The notes beneath the pieces are model-generated. The model worked only from the letters and a program-made list of their open reading frames with translations, searched no databases and was not told where the DNA came from. From JAYZDB01 sp036338025 (lineage in GTDB: Bacteria > Planctomycetota > UBA1135 > UBA2386), in assembly GCA_036338025.1 (NCBI GenBank), contig JAYZDB010000205.1:1-20534 (forward strand): a DNA stretch of 20,534 nucleotides. The letters are read 5' to 3'. The position numbers and the translations under genes are program-made. Below, piece by piece: positions 5,703-14,700 of this stretch; position 1 is the first letter of the stretch, and every line of letters starts with the position of its first letter.

Positions 5703-7607
5703 ATGGCCAAGGGTGTAGGACTAGACGCAGGTGAGTTTTCCGTAAAGGTCGTCGAACTCGATGGCAGTTTCCGAAAACCCCGCCTCACGAAAGTGGCTGT
5801 CGATCGGGTATCGCAGGTCACATCGTCCGCTGGCGATCCACTGCATGCCTCGACCGAGGCTGCTGCCTTGCTGCATGCGATCAAATCGAACAAGATTCAC
5901 AAGCAGAACGTCTGCCTTGGGTTTCCGAGCCGCGAGGCCTTGTTCCGCCAGTTGGTGGTGCCGTTCACCGGCGAAGATCGGATCCGCAAGGTCATCAAAT
6001 TCGAGGCCGAGGGTGAAATCCACAGCCAGAGCGTGGATGACATGGTGGTCGATTTCCACACCGTGGAGGAGGTCGACGACGAGACCCGGGTGCTGGTAGC
6101 TGGGGTTCCAAAGGCTGCCTTGCGCACCACCTTGGATGCCCTCGAGGGTGTCAACATCGAACCCGAGGTCGTTGACCTCGACGCGATGGCGCTGCTACGG
6201 GTCGCCGAGTGGAGCGGTGCCCTTGCTTCGGATGATGGGCTGGCCAAGTCCGGGCCCTCAGGCAAGAGTCGCATTGTGCTCGATCTCGGCGCGCGTTCTG
6301 TGCGGATGCTGGTTGTGACCGATGGTCACCTGCACGACATCCGAGCGATCCCACTCGGCGCCGACTCGATCGTAGAAGAGTTGATGACAAGCTGCGGTTG
6401 CACGATGGACCAGGCGCGCGCAGCCTTGGACGGCGTGGTTGAGGAAGTCGTCCTTGTTGATGACGACGCTGAAGTCGATGGCGACGCGATCGGTGAGGAT
6501 GAGGAAGGCGCTGAACTCATCGAACCACCTGTCACCATCTCGGATGAGCAGATCGAGGCCGCCAAGGGTGGGTTCTTGACTCGGTTGCGCCGCGAGTTCA
6601 TGCGATTCATGGTCGCGGTCCAGGGCGTTGGTGAGGTCGAGGCGGTCTTCGTCACTGGCGGTGCTGCCAAAGTCGAAGGCGTTCATGAGGTGTTGGCCGA
6701 CGTGTTCGCTTGTGAGCCGCAGCCGCTGCTCTACATGGATTTGTTGCAACACGAGCTCACCGACGAAGAGGTCGCTCGCTACGAACCGGAGATCGCAATC
6801 GCGGTTGGTCTGGCGCTCGGTCGGCTCGGTGGGATTACGGGCTTCAACTTCCGTCAGGAAGACCTGATCTACACTCGAGGGTTTGACCGCATCAAGCTGC
6901 CATTGGCAGTCGCCAGCATGCTCGCCATGTTTGCGCTGGTCATCTACGGAGTCGTGCTCAGCAAGCACCTTCGCCTCAAGGAGAGACTCTACGGCGCCGC
7001 CACGGAGGAAAAGAAGGCGGCAGCGACCGGCCGTTCCACCACCAAGACCAAGGTCTTGATGCAGTACACCGGCTACCTCGGCTACCTGATCAACAAACAA
7101 CAGTGGCCAGGCATCCGCTTCAAGCACGATGACTACGTGCGGATGGCCAACAGGATTGCCCAGCAACCGACCTTCACCCGCATCCAGGGCTACCGCAACC
7201 ACTTGCGTACAGAGTTGAAACGCGTGCAGCGTGACGGCGAATACGATCCAAGCCTCGAGCTGGATTCGGGAGTGGCGGTTGTCGAGCAGTTTGCCGGGAT
7301 CTTCAAGGAACTCGAAACCCAGCTCGGCAAGTTCTACGTCGGTGAGATCGATGTCAACCTGCCCTCCAAGCCGAGAGAATCCGGCAAGTTGAGGTTCAAG
7401 GTGTTCTTCCGCGGTGATGATTTCCGTGCCAGGAGGGACATCCTCAAGTCCGAGTTCGAGAGACAGTTCGCGGACAAGAACTCGGCGTTCCAAGGGTTTG
7501 GACTCCCCGACAAGGAGACCACCTTCCCCGAGGCAGACAGTGCGCGATACGACTTCGACGTCCAGCTCAAGCCGAGCATTCCCGTGATCAAGCTGGCCGA
7601 CAACTAG
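5703..7607 (+). CDS. GspL/PilM-PilN-like inner-membrane platform protein
   Basis: 634 residues. Residues 1-385 have the actin-like ATPase fold of PilM/GspL: phosphate-1 motif GLDAGEFSVKVVEL (6-19), second phosphate motif IVLDLGARSVRMLVV (191-205), and adenosine motif VFVTGGAAKVEGV (316-328). A strongly acidic insert lies at about 252-275 (DDDAEVDGDAIGEDEEGAEL). A transmembrane helix follows at about 398-420 and a periplasmic domain of roughly 215 residues. That order (actin-like domain, one membrane span, periplasmic domain) is GspL of type II secretion, or a PilM-PilN fusion. Such proteins link a cytoplasmic assembly ATPase to the periplasmic parts of the machine. It is followed 9 nt later by a GspM/PilO-like gene. 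No secretin, ATPase or pilin gene is in view, so the specific machine is open. Confidence 0.85.
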   Translation: MAKGVGLDAGEFSVKVVELDGSFRKPRLTKVAVDRVSQVTSSAGDPLHASTEAAALLHAIKSNKIHKQNVCLGFPSREALFRQLVVPFTGEDRIRKVIKFEAEGEIHSQSVDDMVVDFHTVEEVDDETRVLVAGVPKAALRTTLDALEGVNIEPEVVDLDAMALLRVAEWSGALASDDGLAKSGPSGKSRIVLDLGARSVRMLVVTDGHLHDIRAIPLGADSIVEELMTSCGCTMDQARAALDGVVEEVVLVDDDAEVDGDAIGEDEEGAELIEPPVTISDEQIEAAKGGFLTRLRREFMRFMVAVQGVGEVEAVFVTGGAAKVEGVHEVLADVFACEPQPLLYMDLLQHELTDEEVARYEPEIAIAVGLALGRLGGITGFNFRQEDLIYTRGFDRIKLPLAVASMLAMFALVIYGVVLSKHLRLKERLYGAATEEKKAAATGRSTTKTKVLMQYTGYLGYLINKQQWPGIRFKHDDYVRMANRIAQQPTFTRIQGYRNHLRTELKRVQRDGEYDPSLELDSGVAVVEQFAGIFKELETQLGKFYVGEIDVNLPSKPRESGKLRFKVFFRGDDFRARRDILKSEFERQFADKNSAFQGFGLPDKETTFPEADSARYDFDVQLKPSIPVIKLADN

Positions 7608-7616
7608 GAGAAGACC

Positions 7617-8225
7617 ATGAAAAACCTCGATCTGGAGAAGTGGGTCATCATCCTGTCCTTGCTGTTGTTGCCGGTAGCCGGTTGGTGGGTGATGAGCCTG
7701 CGTGACCAGTTGGAGTCCGCTGATAAAGCTCTGCTGGACGCCAAGGCACCGAAGGGTGCCATCAGCCAGGTCTATGACCTGCAGCTCATGATTGACGCCA
7801 CCAAGAAGGAACTGCGCAAGCAGGGCGGTGAGGCGATCCGGGCCGGCACCTACTTCCAGAACCGTCTGGATAGTTCTTTGCGGGGTAACAAGGGTCTGAC
7901 CCTCAGTCGATCAGACATCACTGTTGCGGCACAGCCTGCGCTGACCCGGAAGAAGACCAAGAGCACTCCTGGTTACCAGGACGTTTCCGTCAAGATCACC
8001 TTTGGCAAGTCCGGCAAGAAGTTACTGCCGCGCAGTTTCATCAATGCCTTCGTTGTCAACTCGGAGAGTCAATCACCGATCTGGAAGCTGCGGACCCTGC
8101 ACATGGTCAACAAGGACTTCACTGGGCGTAGCGGACGCTCTGCGGTGCCTCCCCTTGAGATGTCCGACGAGTGGCAGGTCAGACGCCTGACCTTTGCGCG
8201 TCGTAAGCCGCTCGCTAAAAACTAA
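7617..8225 (+). CDS. GspM/PilO-like bitopic membrane protein
   Basis: 202 residues, with a strong ribosome binding site (AGGAG 6 nt before the ATG) that overlaps the previous stop. A short cytoplasmic N-terminus is followed by a transmembrane helix at about 9-27 (WVIILSLLLLPVAGWWVMSL), a helical, probably coiled-coil stretch (30-70), and a C-terminal beta/alpha region (about 118-200) of the sort seen in the ferredoxin-like domains of PilO/GspM. Sequence similarity is too low for me to name it alone; the call rests on topology, length and position directly after the GspL/PilM-PilN-like gene, which is the usual order. It would pair with that protein in the inner membrane. The alternative is an unrelated bitopic protein. 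Confidence 0.65.
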   Translation: MKNLDLEKWVIILSLLLLPVAGWWVMSLRDQLESADKALLDAKAPKGAISQVYDLQLMIDATKKELRKQGGEAIRAGTYFQNRLDSSLRGNKGLTLSRSDITVAAQPALTRKKTKSTPGYQDVSVKITFGKSGKKLLPRSFINAFVVNSESQSPIWKLRTLHMVNKDFTGRSGRSAVPPLEMSDEWQVRRLTFARRKPLAKN

Positions 8226-8238
8226 ACTGCTTGGGCGC

Positions 8239-8760
8239 ATGGCACAGTCGATGACCGTTCCGATCGCAGGCACCGGTGACCGTCGTCGGGTTCGGCTGGC
8301 AGGAATCGGCCTGGCCTGGGTTCTCACTTGCGGCACGCTCGGATCCTGTGAGATGGTCGGGAGGTTCGTGGAGTACACCGACGGGCTTCGCAACTCGGAG
8401 GAGCATGCGGCGGTGGTCCGTGGTGTTGCGCAGGTCGGTGGGTTCCTTGGGTTGCTGGTCAGCGTGCCGTTGACGACCGCAGCGCTGCCATTCACCTACT
8501 TGAGCTACCTGGTCGAGAACCAAATCCAGCCGGAGGAAGCGGACCTTGTGAGCCGGTTGCTGTTGCCGTCGTTCGCCTTGCTCGGAATAGGCTCGCTGCT
8601 CGGTGCGCCAGCCGATCTCGTCGAAGTGATGCTGTACAAAACCTGGGCGCCACCTGAGCCGATGACCGAGGCCGAGCGGGAGGCGTTCGAGCAGGCACTC
8701 GACGAAGACACCTTGCCGCGCTACCCGGTGGTGCCAGTGCTGCCGGTGCGGCGGAACTGA
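8239..8760 (+). CDS. Putative lipoprotein of unknown function
   Basis: 173 residues from the ATG at 8239 (an ATG at 8251 is also possible), 13 nt after the PilO-like stop. A basic N-terminus (GDRRRVR) leads into a hydrophobic stretch ending in the lipobox LGSC, with the modified Cys at residue 37, so export and lipidation are likely. Two further hydrophobic stretches follow (about 70-95 and 115-135), separated by a charged region, and the C-terminus is acidic then Pro/Val-rich. I recognise no family. It is the last gene of the sigma-factor operon and could be an accessory of the platform proteins; in type IV pilus operons that place is taken by the lipoprotein PilP, but I see no PilP sequence motif. 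Confidence 0.65.
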   Translation: MAQSMTVPIAGTGDRRRVRLAGIGLAWVLTCGTLGSCEMVGRFVEYTDGLRNSEEHAAVVRGVAQVGGFLGLLVSVPLTTAALPFTYLSYLVENQIQPEEADLVSRLLLPSFALLGIGSLLGAPADLVEVMLYKTWAPPEPMTEAEREAFEQALDEDTLPRYPVVPVLPVRRN

Positions 8761-8765
8761 CGCCT

Positions 8766-8809
8766 GGCTAGACCCAGATTCGAGACTCGGCTAGCCTCTG
8801 GGGGGTTTT
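8766..8809 (+). terminator. Possible terminator after the sigma-factor operon
   Basis: Two overlapping inverted repeats follow the lipoprotein stop: GGCTAG (8766-8771) with CTAGCC (8791-8796), and alternatively CCCAGA (8773-8778) with TCTGGG (8797-8802). A GGG and a TTTT run (8806-8809) follow the second. The stems are short and the loop long, so this is a weak candidate. Confidence 0.3.
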
Positions 8810-8899
8810 GGTCGATGCCGTCTACCGGTCGATGGAAACAGGGCCGTGAATTTTCGCAAGTTGGGCTCGAAGCTACGCCTTTGTCGAGAGGGACTTTAG

Positions 8900-9583
8900 T
8901 TGTTACCCAGTCTGCTGACCCCCGGGGTGATCGAAGACTTCCCCGACCCTCGTTTGGCGGATGAAGAAGGTCTGGTGGCAGTCGGTGGTGACCTGTCGCG
9001 CGAGCGTCTGTTGCGTGCCTACGATCAGGGTGTGTTCCCTTGGTTCAACGAGGGTACTCCGGAGTTGTGGTGGAGCCCCGATCCACGCGCGGTGTTGCGT
9101 CCCGACGACTTGCACGTTTCCCAGAGCATGCAGCGGGTTCTGCGTAAGAACCCGTTCGAGCTGAGCCTCAACCAGGCCTTTACCAATGTGATGGTTGCCT
9201 GTTCGCAGGACCGTGAAGACGGTACCTGGATTCTGCCCGAGATGGTCGAAGCGTATTCGGACCTCAACGACCACGGTGACGCGCATAGTGTCGAGGTGTG
9301 GGAGGGCGACCGCCTGATCGGCGGTATCTATGGAGTGCAGCGTGGAGCCTTGTTTGCAGGGGAGAGCATGTTCCATCGTCGCCCCAATGCTTCGAAGGTG
9401 GCGTTGATCGTGTTGGTGCGGTCCTTGGCCGCTGTTGGTGTCGAGTTGCTAGACGTGCAGATGATGACTCCACACCTGGCGTCCATGGGCGTTGTGTCGA
9501 TACCGCGCGCGGATTACCTGGGACAAATCGCCGAGCTGACCGGCAAGTCAATTTGCTTCGAGAGTCTGGTTGACCCTGACTAG
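8900..9583 (+). CDS. aat: Leucyl/phenylalanyl-tRNA-protein transferase
   Basis: 227 residues, close to the family's usual length (E. coli Aat, 234). It transfers Leu or Phe from aminoacyl-tRNA to proteins with N-terminal Lys or Arg, marking them for ClpS/ClpAP degradation in the cytoplasm. Visible signatures: FPDPRLADEEGLVAVGGDLS near the N-terminus, GVFPWF (44-49), WWSPDPR (57-63), GTWI (108-111), HSVEVW (129-134), GGIYGVQRG (141-149), GESMFH (154-159, Glu155), and LLDVQMMTPHLASMG (183-197, Asp185). The two acidic residues are those that Aat uses for catalysis. Translation appears to start at a TTG (8900) with GAGAGG upstream; no ATG fits. Its stop overlaps by 4 bp the end of the convergent hotdog gene B. 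No clpS or clpA is in the window. Confidence 0.95.
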   Translation: MLPSLLTPGVIEDFPDPRLADEEGLVAVGGDLSRERLLRAYDQGVFPWFNEGTPELWWSPDPRAVLRPDDLHVSQSMQRVLRKNPFELSLNQAFTNVMVACSQDREDGTWILPEMVEAYSDLNDHGDAHSVEVWEGDRLIGGIYGVQRGALFAGESMFHRRPNASKVALIVLVRSLAAVGVELLDVQMMTPHLASMGVVSIPRADYLGQIAELTGKSICFESLVDPD

Positions 9584-10041
9584 CTCTTCAGTTCGTTTTG
9601 TACAAACGAGCTGAGTTCGCCTTCGCAGACCAGTGCATCGTGCAGATGGATCTCGAACAGGTATTTCGAGAGACCGCGTGCGTGGCCTCGTGGTTTCACC
9701 TTGACCCGGAGTTCGGTCTCGGCCGGCAGCCAGGGGCGGTGGATGGTCAGGTTCTTGACGCTGGTGAGAAAGCCTGACAGTTCCTGCAGGTCGACGTTGC
9801 GGTCGAGGGCGAGTGCCGCCAGGTGGACTGCGGCGGCCTGGGCGGCGGGCTCGACGGTCAGATAGGTGGCGACGCGGCCGTTGGATACCATCGCGTTGTC
9901 GGAAGGAAACCGCGCCGTGCAGACCATGAACTCGGCGCTGGTCTCGATTGCCGCGGTGACCAGGCGCGCAGGACCACGGTGGGGAAGCAACCCGATGGCG
10001 GCGTCCCCGAAATCGGACAGCTTGGATCGCGGCTCAGACAT
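9580..10041 (-). CDS. Hotdog protein B, ApeP-like dehydratase homologue
   Basis: 153 residues with the start LLPHRGPARLV (18-28), which matches the LPHRxP opening of FabZ/ApeP-type 3-hydroxyacyl-ACP dehydratases, and the central helix YLTVEPAAQAAAVHLA (60-75). Glu64 in VEPAAQ takes the place of FabZ's catalytic Glu in its E-x-x-AQ helix. The loop that should carry the catalytic His (GHFP) reads PSDNAMVSNGR and has no His. It is probably half of a heterodimer with hotdog protein A, whose 3' end it overlaps by 8 bp, so the two are translationally coupled. Substrate is unknown; hydroxyacyl-ACP or -CoA is the family expectation. ApeP of aryl polyene synthesis is the nearest type I can name, but no other aryl polyene gene is present. 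Confidence 0.8.
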   Translation of the reverse strand: MSEPRSKLSDFGDAAIGLLPHRGPARLVTAAIETSAEFMVCTARFPSDNAMVSNGRVATYLTVEPAAQAAAVHLAALALDRNVDLQELSGFLTSVKNLTIHRPWLPAETELRVKVKPRGHARGLSKYLFEIHLHDALVCEGELSSFVQNELKS

Positions 10042-10411
10042 GGTCCGTCATCTTCTGACCCTGATCTTGCGCAGTGGCGGCGATGGTGAAGCGGCCGTCT
10101 GCCATCAGGCCTTCTTCGCTGTGGATCTGGAACCGTACTTCGCCTTCGGCATCCGGGTGTTGGACTGTGAGTTCGCATGGCGACTCGGGCAGGATCGGCT
10201 TGCGGAACCTGACGGAGTGAGCTTTCGTCCAGTGCACTGGCTGTCCCAGGCTCTGCGATAGCGCCTGGGTCAAGAGGTGCAGCTGCCCGACGCCGGGTAG
10301 CACTGGCTGGTCGGGAAAGTGGCCCTCGAAGTAGGCATCCCCCTCAGCGAGTTCGAGTCGGTAGCGAAACTCCGCGTCAGTCCGCTCGATCTCGATGCAC
10401 CGTGGATCCAT
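10034..10411 (-). CDS. Hotdog protein A, ApeI/FabZ-like dehydratase
   Basis: 125 residues: a single hotdog domain with the FabZ/FabA signature YFEGHFPDQPVLPGVGQLHL (27-46). His31 is the catalytic His. The residue 14 positions later, where FabZ has its catalytic Glu, is His45 (PGVGQLH instead of PGVLxxE). ApeI-type proteins of aryl polyene clusters also have a PGV-x-Q form here. In FabZ dimers each active site uses His from one chain and Glu from the other, so this chain paired with hotdog B would make one complete site. The gene starts 6 nt after the transaldolase stop and overlaps gene B by 8 bp. Function as a hydroxyacyl dehydratase is likely; the carrier and pathway are unknown. Confidence 0.85.
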   Translation of the reverse strand: MDPRCIEIERTDAEFRYRLELAEGDAYFEGHFPDQPVLPGVGQLHLLTQALSQSLGQPVHWTKAHSVRFRKPILPESPCELTVQHPDAEGEVRFQIHSEEGLMADGRFTIAATAQDQGQKMTDHV

Positions 10412-10417
10412 GAAGCC

Positions 10418-11695
10418 CTACAACGATTTTCGGATGCGGCCGTCGAGGGCCATCTGGTCTTGGTGGAAACTCGCCAGCGCTGCTTCGCTGAGTAGCCCGT
10501 CCCACGATGCGGTGCCGGCGGCGACGCGGTCCTTCCAGCTGTCGGCTTGCGGAATCTTGGATTCGCGGCTGACTCGTTCGAGGTCCTCGTCACTGAGCGC
10601 CGGGAACAGGTCGGCGATGCCGTTGGCGGCCAGGTGCTCGCGGATAGCCTCGCCGGTCAGGGAGTCGTCGAAGACCACTCCATCGATGGCTGCCTTGAAC
10701 TCGTCGGAGACCTCCCACATCTTTGCAACGTCGGCGTGGCCCTTGGTCAGGTGGACCTCGGGATCGTTGTCGGTTTGATCCACCACCGTGTCCGGGGCCG
10801 GATTGAGTTCGATGTATTGTTTGGCAGCGCCAGTTGGGATCGTGAATACATCGAGGCCGAGAAGATCGAAGCACTGTTGTCCGCTGCGGATCGAGGCGCC
10901 GATCTGGAGGACATCCAGGCTCTTGCTGGCTCTCAGGTCACGCAGCATTCGCTGCGAAGCCAGAGTCGATTTTTCGCCGATGTTCTCGCCGTCACCAAAG
11001 CCGTTGTCCTTGACGAAGGACCCGTTGCGACCCATGAACACGTTGACCCAGGTGGGTCGTGCGATGTTCGCGATGGCATAGTTCTGCCGCGCCGAGAAGC
11101 CGAGGGTGAAGTTGAGCCGAACCCCATCGTTGCTGAGACGGCGGGCGCCGACCAGGCCTTCGGGGGTTAGCGGCACCTTCACGATGAAGCGTTCGGGGTT
11201 GATCGCGTGGAATCGTTTGCCGAACTGGTAGGTTGCCTCCGAATCACGCGACAGGTTGGTGTGTAGTTCTACAGAAACGTCGGCGTCGAAGGTGCTGACC
11301 AACTTCAGCGCGTGTACTGCATTCAGGATGAACGCGATCTCGAGCACCAACTGCTCTTCGCTGATCTCCGGGTTGGCGTTCTTTAGCATCGCTGCCGCGT
11401 CGGGCACAAGCTGGTCGTAGAGGCCCTTCTGGACTTCCTTGTTCAGGAGCGTGTTGTTGGTGGTGAGTGCGGTGAACTCCTGAGTCCAGAGTTCGCGGGC
11501 GGCGTCGATGTCGCCGGTATCGAGCCACGCCGCGGTGCCGGTGCTGAGCATGTCGCTCCAGATTGCCTGACTCGGGAAGGTCTCCCGGAGACTGGCGGCT
11601 GGCGGTGTGTAGTCACGGGTGCAGAATTCCCGAACGGACTTGGCGAATTCAGAATTGTGGGTCGGGATGTTCCCCAGGGAGGCGGTCTGGCTCAT
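10418..11695 (-). CDS. tal: Transaldolase-family protein with C-terminal extension
   Basis: 425 residues, longer than classical transaldolases (about 315-375). Transaldolase moves a dihydroxyacetone unit between sugar phosphates in the non-oxidative pentose phosphate pathway. Visible: TTNNTLLNKEV (78-88), equivalent to the TTNPTLI motif; VELHTNLSRD (142-151); ERFIVKVPLTPEGL (168-181) with Lys173 as Schiff-base lysine; NFTLGFS (195-201); and a phosphate-binding SIRSGQ-type segment at about 268-273. Residues from about 330 to 425 are a helical extension, acidic then mixed charge, that I do not recognise. It starts 24 bp after the carB stop and lies 6 bp before hotdog gene A, so it is probably co-transcribed with both. 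The enzyme family is clear; whether it is a true transaldolase or a relative acting on another sugar phosphate is less so. Confidence 0.85.
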   Translation of the reverse strand: MSQTASLGNIPTHNSEFAKSVREFCTRDYTPPAASLRETFPSQAIWSDMLSTGTAAWLDTGDIDAARELWTQEFTALTTNNTLLNKEVQKGLYDQLVPDAAAMLKNANPEISEEQLVLEIAFILNAVHALKLVSTFDADVSVELHTNLSRDSEATYQFGKRFHAINPERFIVKVPLTPEGLVGARRLSNDGVRLNFTLGFSARQNYAIANIARPTWVNVFMGRNGSFVKDNGFGDGENIGEKSTLASQRMLRDLRASKSLDVLQIGASIRSGQQCFDLLGLDVFTIPTGAAKQYIELNPAPDTVVDQTDNDPEVHLTKGHADVAKMWEVSDEFKAAIDGVVFDDSLTGEAIREHLAANGIADLFPALSDEDLERVSRESKIPQADSWKDRVAAGTASWDGLLSEAALASFHQDQMALDGRIRKSL

Positions 11696-11719
11696 TGCTT
11701 TTCTCGGTGACGGATCGTC

Positions 11720-14700
11720 CTAGCGGACGAGACTTGCCTGATGGTCCTGAATGGGCGTGACTTCGAAAGGTTGGTTCTTGATCCACTCAAGCCCTTGGAT
11801 AGTAGCAGCTGCTGCCGCCAGCGTAGTGATGCACGGGATCTTGTAGGAAACCGATTCGGATCGGATCTGTCGATCGTCGCTCCGCTCCATCCGGCCGGAC
11901 GGTGTGTTGATGATGAGTTGGACCTGTTGGTTCTTGATCAGGTCCAGGACGTGAGGGCGACCCTCGTGAATTTTGAGTACGGTCTCGACCGGGATGCCGT
12001 TGTTCTGCAGTGCGCGCGCCGTGCCGGAGGTCGCGATGATCTTCATGCCGAGAGTGTGGATGCGGCTCGCCAGGGACAGGATGTAGCGCTTATCTTCGTC
12101 GCGCACCGACATGAACACCGCGCCGTGCGTAGGCGTCTCGTTGCCAGCGCCGAGTTGTGCCTTTGAGAAGGCTGCGCCGAAGTTGCGGTCGATCCCCATC
12201 ACTTCGCCTGTCGATTGCATCTCAGGTCCGAGCAGGGTGTCGATGCCTTGGAACTTGTTGAAGGGAAAGACCGGCGCTTTGACGCTGAAGTGCTCGGGCA
12301 CTACCGACTCGGTGAGGCCGAGGGACTCGAGGCTCTCTCCCATCATGATCTTGGCGGCCATCTTGGCCAGCGGGTGTCCAATCGACTTGCTGACGAACGG
12401 CACCGTGCGTGAAGCGCGAGGGTTGGCTTCCAGGACGAATATGGTCGAACCCTGCACCGCGAATTGGATGTTCATGAGGCCGATGACTTCGAACTCGTTC
12501 GCCATCTTGGTGGTCGCGACCCGGATCTCCTCTATGAGGTTCTCTGACAGGCTGTACGGCGGTAGCGAGCAGCTGGAATCCCCTGAGTGGACGCCGGCCT
12601 CTTCGATGTGCTCCATGATGCCGCCCACGACCACCAGGCTTCCGTCGGAGATTGCGTCGACGTCGACTTCGATTGCCCCGTCGACGAACTTGTCGACCAG
12701 GAAGGGTTTGCCGTCCGCGACTTCGGAGTTGGCTTCCATGTAGGCTTCAAGCTGACGGTCATCGTAGACGAGTCGCATGGCCCGACCGCCGAGCACGAAG
12801 CTGGGCCGGATGACCACTGGATAACCGACCCGGTGGGCGACCTCGACCGCTGCCGCGAGATTGGTCGCCATGCCCGATGGTGGTTGGGTGAGGCCGAGCT
12901 TGTTCATCGCCTTTGCGAACAGATCGCGATCTTCGGCGGCTTCAATGGATTCGACGCTGGTGCCGAGCATCGGCGCACCATTGTCCTTGAGGTCCCGGGC
13001 GAGGTTGAGTGGTGTCTGCCCGCCGAACTGCGGGATGATGCCCTTGGGTGAGAGCCGGTCGACGACGTTGAGGACGTCCTCGAGAGTCAGCGGTTCGAAG
13101 AACAACAGGTCCGAGGTATCGAAGTCGGTCGACACGGTCTCGGGGTTGCTATTGATCATTACGGACTGGTAACCGAGTTCGGCCAACGCCATCGATGCGT
13201 GCACGCAGCAGTAATCGAATTCGATGCCCTGGCCGATGCGATTTGGGCCACTTCCAATCACGATTACGTATTCGTGATCGGGATTGATCTCAACCTCGTC
13301 CTCGTCCTCGTAGGTTGAGTACAGGTAGGGTGTGTAGGACTCAAACTCGGCTGCACAGGTGTCGACGAGCTTGTAGCTTGGCAGCAGGCCGATGCTCTTG
13401 CGGTAGCTGCGCACCTCGTCAGTCGAGACCCCACAGGCGGCCGCTATCTGAGCGTCGCTGTAGCCGAGTCGCTTGGTCTGGCGGAGGAAATCCAAGTCGA
13501 GGTTGTGCAGGCCCTGGATGCCTCGCTCTGCCAGTTGTTTCTCGTGGTCGACCAGTTCTTGGAGTTGGTCGAGGAACCACTTGTCGATTGAAGTGTGCTC
13601 ATGGATGTCATCCACGGAGTAGCCGTTGAGCATCGCACTGCGGATCCAATCGATACGGTCTGCGCGCGGGGTGACCAGATGGAATCGGAAGTCGTCCAAC
13701 TCGAGTCCCATCGCTTCCCCATGGGGAGCCCCGGGCACGTTTCCGAAGCCGGTTCGGCCGGTTTCCATCGAGCGCAGGGCTTTTTGCATCGCTTCCTTGA
13801 AGGTCCGTCCGATCGCCATCGCCTCGCCGACTGACTTCATCTGGGTGGTGAGAGTCTTGTTGGCGGTGGGGAATTTCTCGAAGGCCCAGCGAGGGAACTT
13901 GACTACGCAGTAGTCGATCGTCGGCTCGAAGCAGGCGGTCGTTTTCTTGGTGATGCTGTTCTGGAGTTCGTCGAGTGTGTATCCGACCGCCAATTGGGCG
14001 GCGATCTTGGCGATTGGGTAGCCCGTCGCCTTGGACGCGAGGGCGGACGAACGCGAGACCCGCGGGTTCATTTCGATGATGACGACGCGGCCGTCCCTGG
14101 GGTTGACCGCGAACTGCACATTGGATCCGCCAGTGTCGACGCCGATCTCACGCATGACGCGGATCGACCAGTCGCGCAGTAGTTGGTACTCGCGGTCGGT
14201 CAGGGTTTGCGCTGGCGCCACGGTGATCGAGTCCCCAGTGTGGACGCCCATTGGATCGAAGTTCTCGATCGAACAGATGATGACGACGTTGTCCTTGTTG
14301 TCGCGCATCACCTCGAGCTCGAACTCCTTCCACCCGAGGATCGACTCCTCGATCAACAGTTCGGAGTTCAGCGACAGGTCGAGGCCGCGCCGGGCGATTT
14401 CCTTGAACTCGTCGAGGTTGTAGGCGATTCCACCGCCAGAGCCGCCGAGCGTGAAGCCGGGTCGGATTACACAGGGCAGGCCGATTTCATCGACGGCTTG
14501 CAGCGCCTCGTCCATCCCGTAGGCCAGGCGCGAACGGGGCATGTCGAGACCGATGTGTTGCATCGCCTCCCGGAACTCGTGGCGCCCTTCGGCCTTCTGG
14601 ATCGCGTCGCGGTTGGCTCCGATCATCTCGACGCCGTATTCCTCGAACACCCCTTGATCGGCCAGGATCATCGCGGTGTTGAGGGCGGTCTGCCCCCCCA

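Noticed and set aside
6258..7493. Long minus-strand open frame (411 codons) opposite the GspL/PilM-like gene
   Set aside because: It is the antisense of a well-supported gene; long shadow frames are expected at this G+C content.
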